The notes beneath the pieces were generated by a model. It was not told where the DNA came from. It was given only the letters and a program-made list of their open reading frames with translations, and did no database searches. DNA of 64,000 bases from Candidatus Cloacimonadota bacterium (GTDB taxonomy: Bacteria; Cloacimonadota; Cloacimonadia; Cloacimonadales; Cloacimonadaceae). The translations under genes were made by a program, and so were the position numbers. Of the stretch, positions 36,183-44,600 are shown one piece after another. The DNA lies in contig JAEZUG010000018.1 in NCBI GenBank assembly GCA_023421135.1, forward strand, positions 29,702-93,701, in the 5' to 3' direction. Every line of letters starts with the position of its first letter. Position 1 is the stretch's first letter.

Positions 36183-36221
36183 CGTTACAATAATTTACAA
36201 TTTACCCTCCTACTCCACACC

Positions 36222-36312
36222 CACCATATGCGCATCTTATACCCATATGACACGCATGAAGATACATGGGTGTCACATGGGTGTCACATGGGTGTCTCAT
36301 GGGTGTTGAGTT
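36222..36312 (-). repeat. Dispersed repeat family 1, copy 2 (11-bp units)
   Basis: Same element as at 6461 and 63478, here in reverse orientation. Read on the minus strand it has four units (one GACACCCATGA-like, then GACACCCATGT), then TTCATGCGTGTC and ATATGGGTATAAGATGCGC. It fills most of the 36132-36435 gap, between the DUF3795 terminator and the rplM promoter region. Confidence 0.85.
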
Positions 36313-36374
36313 AGAAAGCCACCATGAATCTATTATAGCTCCTCTCTTGTTGCTGTAATACTGAAGGAAAGTCC

Positions 36375-36380
36375 TTGACA
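36375..36380 (+). promoter_or_regulatory. Candidate -35 box for rplM-rpsI
   Basis: A perfect TTGACA 56 nt before rplM. The best A/T hexamer downstream is TAAAAT at 13 nt, which is too close for a normal spacer, so the -10 element is unclear. Confidence 0.4.
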
Positions 36381-36435
36381 CTTATAGCCTGTCTAAAATC
36401 CTGTCATTCTGTAATAAAACCGTAAAGGAGAATCG

Positions 36436-36873
36436 ATGAAGACCCTAACCCCTAAACCGGGCGAGATCACTCAAGCCTGGTATTTAGTCGACGCGACGGG
36501 TATGACTCTTGGTCGCCTATCCACACGGGTAGCCTCGATCTTGGCCGGTAAGAACAAACCTTACTATGTGCCCAATATCGATTGTGGCGATTACGTCGTT
36601 ATTATTAACGCCGAGAAAGTTCGCCTCACAGGCCTGAAGACCATGCAAAAGGTTTATCAGACCTATAGTGGATACCCCAGTGGAAGAAAAGAAATACCCT
36701 TTGCCAAAGTCCTGGAAGAGCATCCAGAGCGCGTCATCGCTCATGCCGTCAAAGGTATGTTGCCCAAGACCACGCTTGGCAATGCAATGTTTAAGAAATT
36801 GAAAGTTTATGCCGGTACCGAGCATCCTCACACTGCCCAGCAACCGGTCGAACTTAAACTGTTGGAGAACTAA
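36436..36873 (+). CDS. rplM: 50S ribosomal protein L13
   Basis: A 145-residue L13 of normal length with the family signatures WYLVDATGMTLGRLSTRVA, YYVPNIDCGDYVVIINAEK and AVKGMLPK. It follows an AAAGGAGA site and is 3 nt from rpsI, the universal L13-S9 pair. Confidence 0.98.
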   Translation: MKTLTPKPGEITQAWYLVDATGMTLGRLSTRVASILAGKNKPYYVPNIDCGDYVVIINAEKVRLTGLKTMQKVYQTYSGYPSGRKEIPFAKVLEEHPERVIAHAVKGMLPKTTLGNAMFKKLKVYAGTEHPHTAQQPVELKLLEN

Positions 36874-36876
36874 GTT

Positions 36877-37263
36877 ATGCAGAATTATGATGCCGTTGGC
36901 AGAAGAAAGAATGCCGTTGCCAGAGTCCGTTTGACTCCCGGAACCGGAAAGCGTATCATCAACAAGATCCAGATGAAGAAGTACCTGCAACGTGAGACCC
37001 TGGAAATGGTGGTCGAGCAGCCTTTGCAGACCGTTGGAATGAGCGAAAGCTTCGACGTTTATGTAAACGTCTGTGGCGGTGGCTTATCCGGCCAGGCCGG
37101 TGCAATTCGTCATGGTATCTCCCGTGCTCTGGTCGAGTATGATGAGAAACTGAAACCCCAGCTCAAAACCCGCGGATTCCTTACCCGTGACCCCCGTATG
37201 GTGGAACGCAAGAAATCCGGACGTCCAAAAGCCAGAAAGAGATTCCAATTCTCCAAACGTTAA
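36877..37263 (+). CDS. rpsI: 30S ribosomal protein S9
   Basis: A 128-residue S9. It shows AVGRRKNAVARVRLTPGTG at the N-terminus, GGGLSGQAGAIRHGISRALV in the middle, and the basic tail RPKARKRFQFSKR that reaches the decoding centre. It is coupled to rplM. Confidence 0.98.
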   Translation: MQNYDAVGRRKNAVARVRLTPGTGKRIINKIQMKKYLQRETLEMVVEQPLQTVGMSESFDVYVNVCGGGLSGQAGAIRHGISRALVEYDEKLKPQLKTRGFLTRDPRMVERKKSGRPKARKRFQFSKR

Positions 37264-37455
37264 TCGGGTTTTGGGGGAGCAAGCTGTTCCCCCGCCCTTA
37301 GCGGTGATGAAGAACCATCTCTTGACAGAACCAAAACCAAAATATAAGCCAGTGGAGTTGCAAGGCGGTGAGGAACCCGATCAACTGCGACAGCAGCTTC
37401 CTCTGAATTGCGTAGATCCGCTGGTGGAACTTACAACCGTATATTAGGAGTTATA
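37264..37455 (+). promoter_or_regulatory. rpsB leader with hairpin and candidate promoter
   Basis: A GC-rich hairpin GGGGGA/TCCCCC (37273-37293) lies just after rpsI and may end that transcript, although it lacks a U run. A TTGACA at 37322-37327 with TATAAG 15 nt later is a candidate promoter for rpsB-tsf-pyrH-frr. The remaining 100 nt of leader could carry S2 autoregulation, as in other bacteria, but no known leader motif was recognised. Confidence 0.45.
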
Positions 37456-38253
37456 ATGTCCGTAGTTTCTATGAAGCAACTACTTGAAGCCGGTGTTCAC
37501 TTTGGGCACCAGACCTTCAAATGGAACCCCAAGATGCGCAAGTACATCTTTATCAAGCGCAATGGGATCCACATTATCGATCTGAAGCAAACTGTTGACG
37601 CCATCAACGACGCCTATCAGTTTGTGAAAGAGATTGCTTCACGGGGAGAGTATATCCTCTTCGTGGGTACCAAAAAGCAAGCTCAAACAGCTATTAAAGA
37701 AGCTGCCGAAAAAGCCGGTGTCTTCTATGTGAACCAAAGATGGTACGGCGGAATGCTTACCAATATGCAGACCATTCGCCAAAGCATCGAGAAGATGAAA
37801 TGGTTTGAAGAATCCGTGACTGATGGTTCCATAAACAACTATACCAAGCTTGAACAGCTCAAGCTTAAGCGCTCTCATGACAAGATTGAATTCTCTCTGG
37901 GTGGAATCCGCGATATGGACGCCAAGCCCGGTGCTATCTTCGTTGTAGATACAGATCATGAAAAGATCGCAATCCACGAAGCCCGCGTGCTCGGTATCCC
38001 GATCGTCGGTATGGTGGACACCAATTGTGATCCCGATCTCATTGATTATGTGATCCCCTCCAATGATGATGCTACCAGAGCAATTCATCTGATCGCAGAT
38101 ATCATGGCCAACGCCGTCGTTGAAGGCAGAGGATTGGCTACAGAAGGCGCTGACAACACAGTATCTGACGAAACAGCCGCTCCAGAGATGACAGAGCTGG
38201 CAGCAGTCGAACCGGCCGCTCCCGAAGCTTTGCAACTCAAAGAGGAAAACTAA
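37456..38253 (+). CDS. rpsB: 30S ribosomal protein S2
   Basis: A 265-residue S2. Signatures are MKQLLEAGVHFGHQTFKWNP, FVGTKKQAQ, NQRWYGGMLTN and GIPIVGMVDTNCDP. The start at 37456 follows AGGAG; the open frame upstream has no ribosome-binding site. The C-terminal tail beyond the fold (about residues 230-265) is acidic and alanine-rich. It is the first gene of an S2-EF-Ts-UMP kinase-RRF operon, a very common order. Confidence 0.98.
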   Translation: MSVVSMKQLLEAGVHFGHQTFKWNPKMRKYIFIKRNGIHIIDLKQTVDAINDAYQFVKEIASRGEYILFVGTKKQAQTAIKEAAEKAGVFYVNQRWYGGMLTNMQTIRQSIEKMKWFEESVTDGSINNYTKLEQLKLKRSHDKIEFSLGGIRDMDAKPGAIFVVDTDHEKIAIHEARVLGIPIVGMVDTNCDPDLIDYVIPSNDDATRAIHLIADIMANAVVEGRGLATEGADNTVSDETAAPEMTELAAVEPAAPEALQLKEEN

Positions 38254-38265
38254 AAAAGTATCAGA

Positions 38266-38313
38266 GGGCAGGACACATGCTCCTGCCCACTACCCTCTAT
38301 CCTTTGTAGGATA
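38266..38313 (+). repeat. Two stem-loops between rpsB and tsf
   Basis: A perfect 8-bp hairpin (38266-38273 with 38281-38288) and then a 5-bp hairpin TATCC/GGATA (38298-38313). There is no U run, so they are more likely processing or mRNA-stability structures than a terminator. Confidence 0.5.
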
Positions 38314-38342
38314 AACAAACTCATCTAACTAAGGAGAACACA

Positions 38343-38942
38343 ATGGCAGAAGTTACCGCAACAATGGTAAAAGAACTGCGTGAGAGAACCGGCGCCGGCA
38401 TGATGGAATGCCGCAAGGCTCTGGTCGAAGCCGATGGCAACATTGACAATGCCATTAAATGGCTGCGTGAGAAAGGTATCTCCAAAGCCGAATCCAAAGC
38501 CAGCCGCGAGACACGCGAAGGTATCATCCATTCTTATATTCATTTCAACTATAAGATTGGTGTTATGATAGAGTTGAATTGTGAGAGCGATTTCGTCGCC
38601 AGAACCGAAGATTTCACCAAGCTTGCCGATGAAATAGCTATGCAGATCGCTGCAACCAACCCTCTGGCCATCAGTGCCGAGCAGATCGATCCCGAGCTCA
38701 TCGAACGCGAGAAAGAAATTGCCCGCAACAAAGCTCTCAACGAAGGCAAGAAAGCTGATTTCCTCGATAAGATTATCGAAGGAAACGTCCGCAAGTTCTG
38801 TGCCGAGAATGCTCTTTTGGAACAGAAGCTGATCTCCGACGAAAGCAAAAGCGTCAAAGACCTGCTCAATGAAACCATCTCCAAGACCGGAGAAAACATC
38901 CAGATCGCCCGCTTTACCCGCTACAGCCTGGGCGGAAATTAA
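38343..38942 (+). CDS. tsf: Elongation factor Ts, short form
   Basis: The nucleotide exchange factor for EF-Tu. The N-terminal signature is RTGAGMMECRKALVEADGN, followed by AIKWLREKG. At 199 residues it is the short form (as in Thermus and Thermotoga) that lacks one of the two core subdomains of the E. coli protein (283). IELNCESDFVAR is the conserved core motif. A strong AAGGAG precedes it. Confidence 0.97.
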   Translation: MAEVTATMVKELRERTGAGMMECRKALVEADGNIDNAIKWLREKGISKAESKASRETREGIIHSYIHFNYKIGVMIELNCESDFVARTEDFTKLADEIAMQIAATNPLAISAEQIDPELIEREKEIARNKALNEGKKADFLDKIIEGNVRKFCAENALLEQKLISDESKSVKDLLNETISKTGENIQIARFTRYSLGGN

Positions 38943-38951
38943 TAGATCGTT

Positions 38952-39677
38952 ATGCACCAATATCAGCCTGAGAATGTTCATAGTGTATTGCTGAAGCTAT
39001 CTGGCGAAGTGCTTGCCGGATCCCGCGGCTTTGGCTTTGACGATGAATTTGTCGATAAGATCACAGATGAACTGATAGAGGTGAAAAGACTCGGATATAG
39101 TATTGCCATCGTCTTTGGCGGTGGCAATATCTTCCGGGGTGGCAGATGGAAGAACAAAGCGCTGAACCGAGTTACGCTGGATAGCATCGGAATGCTGGCG
39201 ACTCTGCAAAACGCTCTTTATGTGGCAGAAGTGCTGGAACTCAAAGGCTATGATACCAAGGTCTTCTCGATGTTGGAAGTGGATAAACTTGCAGAGCATT
39301 ACAGCCCTGCCAAAGCCACTCAGGCGCTGACAGAAGGAAAGATCTGCTTCCTGGCGGGAGGAACCGGAAATCCCTTCTTTACCACGGATACTGCAGCGAT
39401 TCTTCGAGCTGTGGAACTGGGACTGGATATTGTGCTCAAGGGCACCAATGTGGATGGATTGTATTCCGATGATCCCCGCAAGAATCCTGATGCTCTCTTC
39501 ATAAACCAAGCCTCTTACCAGGAGTGTTTGGAAAAGAAGCTGGGCGTGATGGATATGACAGCCTTCTCTCTGGCTCAGGACAACCACATGCCCATTAAAG
39601 TATTCAACATAAATGTGAAAGGGAACATTGAACAAGCTTTGCTGCATAGCGAAGTGGGAACCTTTATTCATCCCTAA
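38952..39677 (+). CDS. pyrH: UMP kinase
   Basis: Phosphorylates UMP to UDP in pyrimidine synthesis. The 241 residues match bacterial PyrH. Signatures are LLKLSGEVLAG, FGGGNIFRG, MLATLQNALY, AGGTGNPFFTTDTAAILRA and KGTNVDGLYSDDPRKNP. It lies 9 nt after tsf and 9 nt before frr; no strong ribosome-binding site was seen. Confidence 0.97.
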   Translation: MHQYQPENVHSVLLKLSGEVLAGSRGFGFDDEFVDKITDELIEVKRLGYSIAIVFGGGNIFRGGRWKNKALNRVTLDSIGMLATLQNALYVAEVLELKGYDTKVFSMLEVDKLAEHYSPAKATQALTEGKICFLAGGTGNPFFTTDTAAILRAVELGLDIVLKGTNVDGLYSDDPRKNPDALFINQASYQECLEKKLGVMDMTAFSLAQDNHMPIKVFNINVKGNIEQALLHSEVGTFIHP

Positions 39678-39686
39678 AGAGGAATT

Positions 39687-40241
39687 ATGGATACGCTGAA
39701 AAACAACACCAAAGACAAGATGCAGAAGTCTTTTGAATCTCTTTTACATCAATACTCCAAGGTTCGCACCGGCAGAGCCAGTGCTTCCATACTGGATGAT
39801 ATCCGGATAAATTACTACGGCCAACCCACGCCCATTAAACAGATGTGCAACGTCTCTATCCCTGAAGCCCGCACTATCATTGTGCAGCCCTGGGATAAGA
39901 CCACTCTTGCTGATATCGAGAAAGCCATTCTGGCAGCCAATCTGGGAATAACTCCCGAGAACGATGGCAATGTGATCCGTCTGCCTTTTCAGCCCCTCAC
40001 AGAAGATAAGAGAAAAGATATCGTCAAGAGTCTGAAGAAGCTGGCAGAAGATTGCCGGGTAGCTATCCGCAATATCAGACGTGATGCCAATGAGCTCGCT
40101 AAGAAGATGAAAAAGGATTCCGAGATCAGCGAAGATGACGAGAAAAAGCTTCTCAAAGAGCTGCAAGATATCACTGATGAGTGGATCAAGAAGATCGATG
40201 AAGTCGAGAAATCCAAAGAAAAAGAAATCCTGGAAGTCTAA
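39687..40241 (+). CDS. frr: Ribosome recycling factor
   Basis: Splits post-termination ribosomes together with EF-G. The 184 residues are of normal length. Signatures are KVRTGRASASILDDIRINYYG, QPWDKTTLADIEKAI and the C-terminal helix rich in lysine and glutamate. It follows a GAGGAATT site. A terminator hairpin lies 40 nt after it. Confidence 0.97.
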   Translation: MDTLKNNTKDKMQKSFESLLHQYSKVRTGRASASILDDIRINYYGQPTPIKQMCNVSIPEARTIIVQPWDKTTLADIEKAILAANLGITPENDGNVIRLPFQPLTEDKRKDIVKSLKKLAEDCRVAIRNIRRDANELAKKMKKDSEISEDDEKKLLKELQDITDEWIKKIDEVEKSKEKEILEV

Positions 40242-40280
40242 GTAGTTCTCATCGAGGAACTGATAAATAATGAAAGCTTT

Positions 40281-40318
40281 GAGCCGGTTCTTTCCCCTTG
40301 TGGAGATGCCGGCTCTTT
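40281..40318 (+). terminator. Intrinsic terminator after frr
   Basis: Stem GAGCCGG (40281-40287) with CCGGCTC (40309-40315), then TTTCTTT. It closes the rpsB-tsf-pyrH-frr operon. Confidence 0.75.
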
Positions 40319-40334
40319 CTTTATGGAGGATACA

Positions 40335-40499
40335 ATGAACAAGAAGTTTGTACAAAGCCTGATCCTGTCTATAGTGCTTAGTTTGATCTGCACTGCTGTT
40401 GCATTGATGCTCACAAAGCATTTCTCCTGCGCCTGCAAGGGTTCAGATGAAGAAAACGAGCCCTTTGATGAAGATGATGTTGATGAGAGTGAAGCATGA
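40335..40499 (+). CDS. Small single-span membrane protein, 54 aa
   Basis: A short open frame that starts ATG AAC AAG AAG after a good GGAGGATA site and ends in a TGA overlapping the next ATG. The 54-residue product has one hydrophobic segment (SLILSIVLSLICTAVALML), then a short stretch with two cysteines (FSCACKG) and a very acidic tail (DEENEPFDEDDVDESEA). The overlap and the ribosome-binding site argue that it is real. It is not recognised from any family. It pairs with the following lipoprotein, so the two may work together in the envelope. Confidence 0.7.
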   Translation: MNKKFVQSLILSIVLSLICTAVALMLTKHFSCACKGSDEENEPFDEDDVDESEA

Positions 40500-40780
40500 G
40501 CAAGACCTTTGTTATCGTGCTGATCCTCATTGCCATAGCATTGACTGCTTGTGCACCAGGAAGCCTGAGGTTTGAGCAAAAGGAAAGGCCTGCTGGTTTC
40601 TTCTGGGGCATCTGGCACGGCTGGATAGCTCCGGTCTCATTGATCTGGCATCTCTTCAATCCATCTATCCGTATTTATGAGACGAATAACGTGGGTTGGC
40701 TTTACGACCTGGGCTTTTACATTGCAGTGGTGGGTGGCTTTGGCGGCTTTGCCCTCAGCAGAAAGAAGTGTAAAGACTAA
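40496..40780 (+). CDS. Small lipoprotein with membrane segments
   Basis: A 94-residue protein that starts in an ATGA overlap with the 54-aa gene. The N-terminus MSKTFVIVLILIAIALTACAPG has a lipobox (LTAC). The body has aromatic-rich segments (GFFWGIWHGWIAPVSLIWHLFN) and a C-terminal hydrophobic stretch (YIAVVGGFGGFAL) before a basic end. Similar small proteins occur near housekeeping genes in other diderm anaerobes, but I do not recognise a function. Confidence 0.75.
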   Translation: MSKTFVIVLILIAIALTACAPGSLRFEQKERPAGFFWGIWHGWIAPVSLIWHLFNPSIRIYETNNVGWLYDLGFYIAVVGGFGGFALSRKKCKD

Positions 40781-40783
40781 GAC

Positions 40784-41659
40784 TTGCTAAGGTTCAAATA
40801 CCATCTCTTGCTGCTTCTCACTGCAGCTATCTGGGGCTTTGCCTTTGTCGCTCAACGGCTAGGCAACGAGCATATAGATCCTTTTCTCTTCAATGGTTTG
40901 CGTTTTGGGATGGGTGCTCTTTTTGTCTGGATTCTAGCCCTTCTCACAGGTAGAAAGCAACTGCGTTTTAGCCGGGGAGGATTGCTTCTGGGATTGGTTC
41001 TCTTCACAGCCTCATCCCTGCAGCAAGTGGGTTTGATTTGGACTTCTGCCGGTGCTGCTGGCTTTATCACAGGACTTTATATTGTCTTTGTGCCTCTGAT
41101 TGGTTTGATCCGAAAGCAAGCTGTATCTGGGAAACTGATAGGAGCGCTTCTGCTGAGCATAGGTGGCTTGGTTTTGCTCAACGATTTCTCTGATCTTCGG
41201 ATCAGCGCTGCCAATGGATTGGTTCTTCTGGGAGCTGTGTTTTGGGCAGTGCATGTACAATACACAGATAAGTGTCGCCAAAAAACTGATACTCTGAGCC
41301 TGGTAGTCAATCAATACACAGTTGCTGCCTTGGGAAGCCTGCTGGTCTCGCTGATTGTGAACCGTGATAGCTTGGGAAATCCCATGCTGCTGCTTCGGAT
41401 TGGTAATGCTGCCTGGCCATTGTTGTATGGGGGAATCTTCTCAGTTGGGATAGCCTTTAGCTTACAAGCTTATGCCCAGAAGCATGTAGCTCCTTCGCCT
41501 GCTGCGCTGATACTATGTACGGAAGGTGTCTTTGCTATGATCAGTGGCTATCTGGTGCTACATGAGAAGATAGACCTATACTCAATAATGGGAGCTTTCT
41601 TGATCAGTGGAGGGATGATACTGGCGCTGCTTCCGGGTAGAAAGCTTAGTTCAGCTTGA
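40784..41659 (+). CDS. DMT-superfamily permease (EamA family)
   Basis: A 291-residue inner-membrane transporter with ten hydrophobic helices in two EamA repeats. The first opens TAAIWGFAFVAQRLGNEHIDP. The second repeat ends with APSPAALILCTEGVFAMISGYLVLHE, the classical EamA signature. Such proteins export amino acids or other metabolites; substrate is unknown. The start is a TTG 3 nt after the preceding stop, with a weak ribosome-binding site. Its 3' end overlaps the convergent secreted-protein gene by 14 nt. Confidence 0.85.
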   Translation: MLRFKYHLLLLLTAAIWGFAFVAQRLGNEHIDPFLFNGLRFGMGALFVWILALLTGRKQLRFSRGGLLLGLVLFTASSLQQVGLIWTSAGAAGFITGLYIVFVPLIGLIRKQAVSGKLIGALLLSIGGLVLLNDFSDLRISAANGLVLLGAVFWAVHVQYTDKCRQKTDTLSLVVNQYTVAALGSLLVSLIVNRDSLGNPMLLLRIGNAAWPLLYGGIFSVGIAFSLQAYAQKHVAPSPAALILCTEGVFAMISGYLVLHEKIDLYSIMGAFLISGGMILALLPGRKLSSA

Positions 41660-44600
41660 TTAGCTTAAGCGTCTGAATGGTTCTCCCATCCCGTAGCCTT
41701 ACAATATAGATTCCCGAACTGCACTTGTCTCCGGATGTATCTCTTCCATCCCAGTTTATCCTCTGCCTGCCTTCACTGACGATTGTTTCTCTCCTTACCA
41801 ATTGTCCTCTGATGTTATATATCTCCAAGCTTCCTCCCCGCTCAAATGTGTTTAAATCTATAGACAGATTATCGCGGAAGGGATTGGGGTAACAGAACAA
41901 GGGCTGGACAGTGCTTACAGAATCAATTGTCGCTGAGAAGTTGCTAATAACGCTCAGATTTAGGGGTGATTCTCCACTGGGAAGCGATAGTAGTAGCGTT
42001 TCTCCAGGAATAAGCGACCAGCATTGCCCCCAGTGAGTCAGGCTTACCGAATAACCCGCTGGTATATCTTCACTAAGGAACTTCACAACACAGGGGCTAT
42101 CTGTCTCTTTACGGAGATACAGAGCCCAAGTCTTCTCCACCGTACTGTACTGAGGAAAGAGTCCCGTGTAGGCACTCAGGACTTCCGTGCCATCTTCTCC
42201 CTGGAGGGCTACACTTTGAAGGTTTTGGCCAGGTAGATCCGGTAATGGAAGATAATCCAGACCCTCGTCCAACTCGTCTGTTCCCAGCTCAGCACTGCCA
42301 ATTACTACATTAGTCTGGGATCCTTGATCATCTGAGAACACCAAAGAGCCCGTCCAGACTATAGCAGGGGAATCAATTACTTCATGAGAGAGCTCGGGCG
42401 TAATCAGGAGAGTAGTCAGAGTATCACTCAGGACTTGCATCAGAAAAGCTTCTCCCGGTCTTACTTCCCAGACTGGTTGCAGAGCATTATCCCTCAGTAC
42501 GAAGATACCTGCCGCCAATGCGTTACAATCCACCATCTCATGATAACTTAGATTGGCCCCCGAGAGTGAAAAGCCCAGATGGCCTGTGCTGATGCTGCGC
42601 GAGTAAGGATTGGGAACCAAGTTCCAGCCAGCCTGTAACTGATAAGTGTATGAAGGTGCCGGGATAGTACTAGGCCACTGCTTCTCCTGCGCCTGGTCAA
42701 GATAGAGTAAGTAAGCTCTGTTCGCTACAACTTCTTCGACTTGAGACCAGGTGCCATCTGAGTTTATGGTATATAACCTGTTATAATCACCAAAGAGATC
42801 ATAAAGTGTGGTGTAAACACTATTGACCGGGATGTTGATTGTCTGCCAACCCTGTGGATACTGTGCCGTGTAAGTGCTGGCATCGACATACACCTCGTGC
42901 TCAGAGAGTATCTCTGTATCGGGACTTAACCGATGGTGTGCTATTAACTTGAGTTTGTACGAGTATCCCGGCTCTATACCTTGGACATTCCACACTAACT
43001 GGTTCTGATCTGGTGGGATGTTCTCTTCGACAAGGAAGTCCATCCCTCCCCGGCTCAAGTATAGGCTGTAACTGTCCACAGTCACATGAGGATAAGCAGA
43101 CCACGATATATCCAGATTGTAGCCTACATACACAGAGATATCCTGCTCCATAGCAAGCTCCAGCGTGGGACGATATGCACCCCAATAGAGACTGTATCCC
43201 CTGGTATTACCATTGTAACTGGGAATTAAGTGGTCTTCGTGGCGTAGATCAGTCCAGGTATCATTGTACCAATCATGCAGATAGAGATTACCCACCAGTT
43301 CTCCCGGAGCACCCACGAAGCCTATGCTAACAGGGATACCATATAAAGGAAAGTAGCTCGTTAGGCAGAACTCCTTGTAACTTGTAAGGGGATCAAAGAA
43401 AGCCTTCACTTCCTTACTCAGGTAGTTACCACCAACACCGCTTTGAGAGACTAATGTAATGTTATATCCCTCAGGAAGAACCTCGGCCGCTTCGTCGTAA
43501 TAATCCGAATATACATCTTCAGCACCTACCTGATGAGAGAAATACCAGAGTCTGGACATGTCGTTCTGCTCATATTCGAACTTCAGGCTATAGGTAGGGG
43601 TTACCGCCAAAGATGTACTGACCGGTGAGATCAGCTCTCTTCCATCGCTGAGGATATTAGCCACCCTGTACCAATAAACCTGTCCTGGCTCTACAGCATA
43701 ATCTATAAAGGTGCCACTGGAGTGAGACACAGCAACCAGAGAAGGATCTGTGGTATGGCTGGCGAGAAGACTGTATTCAAGCCCATCGATACTCCTGTAA
43801 ACATCCCAACCAACCGTTGAGGAAAAGGACCCATTTATGGTAGACCAATTGAGTTTGATGCCTCCCTGATACTCAACCGAAGACAAACTCATGATGGGAT
43901 GATTATGAGGCTCTGAGATCAGGAGTGAGTTTGAGTAGGGTGAGATGTCGCCATTCCTATCCCGGGCTCTGATCCTCACATTAATTATGGATCTGGCTTG
44001 AATCAGTTGATCCCAATCTTCCAGTTCTGTTAAACCCTGATAAGCCAAACCCGGCTCAGACTCCCGATCAATTACTACCTGCACCTGGACGCCACTCAGA
44101 TCTGTATAACGCATGATGAATTCATAGCTATCAAAATCATAACAATAGGATCTCTCCCACTCTATAGTATCGTTAGAACCAGGTGCCAAGTGCGCAGGAG
44201 TCGAGGGCAGCTCATAGTCATTCAGAGGATTCATGTTGTTCAAGACTACCACCAGATCATCTATCCAGCGCATATAGAATTCTTTGAACCTGCTCCAGCG
44301 CTGCTGGACGTCCCATGAATCAGTCTCACTATCCCAACCATAGAACCAATAGTAACTCTCTTCAGAATGATCATAGCATCTCGGAAGCTCATCCATCTCC
44401 ACATGAAAGAAGGGAGATTCCACATCCAAGAGATTATCAGGAGTTGAATACTGCATCTGCTTATTGTATTGAGCACCGGGATATGAATCGTTCTGGCTGA
44501 TGTATTGATCATAACCATCTTTCTGATAGTATATGGGATAGCTGTTGCTTTGATGAACGGAGTAGTAATCATCCACGAGTACTTCGGAATTACTACCAAT

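Noticed and set aside
38997..39671. Open frame of 224 codons antisense to pyrH
   Set aside because: Complete overlap with a clear UMP kinase gene; shadow frame.
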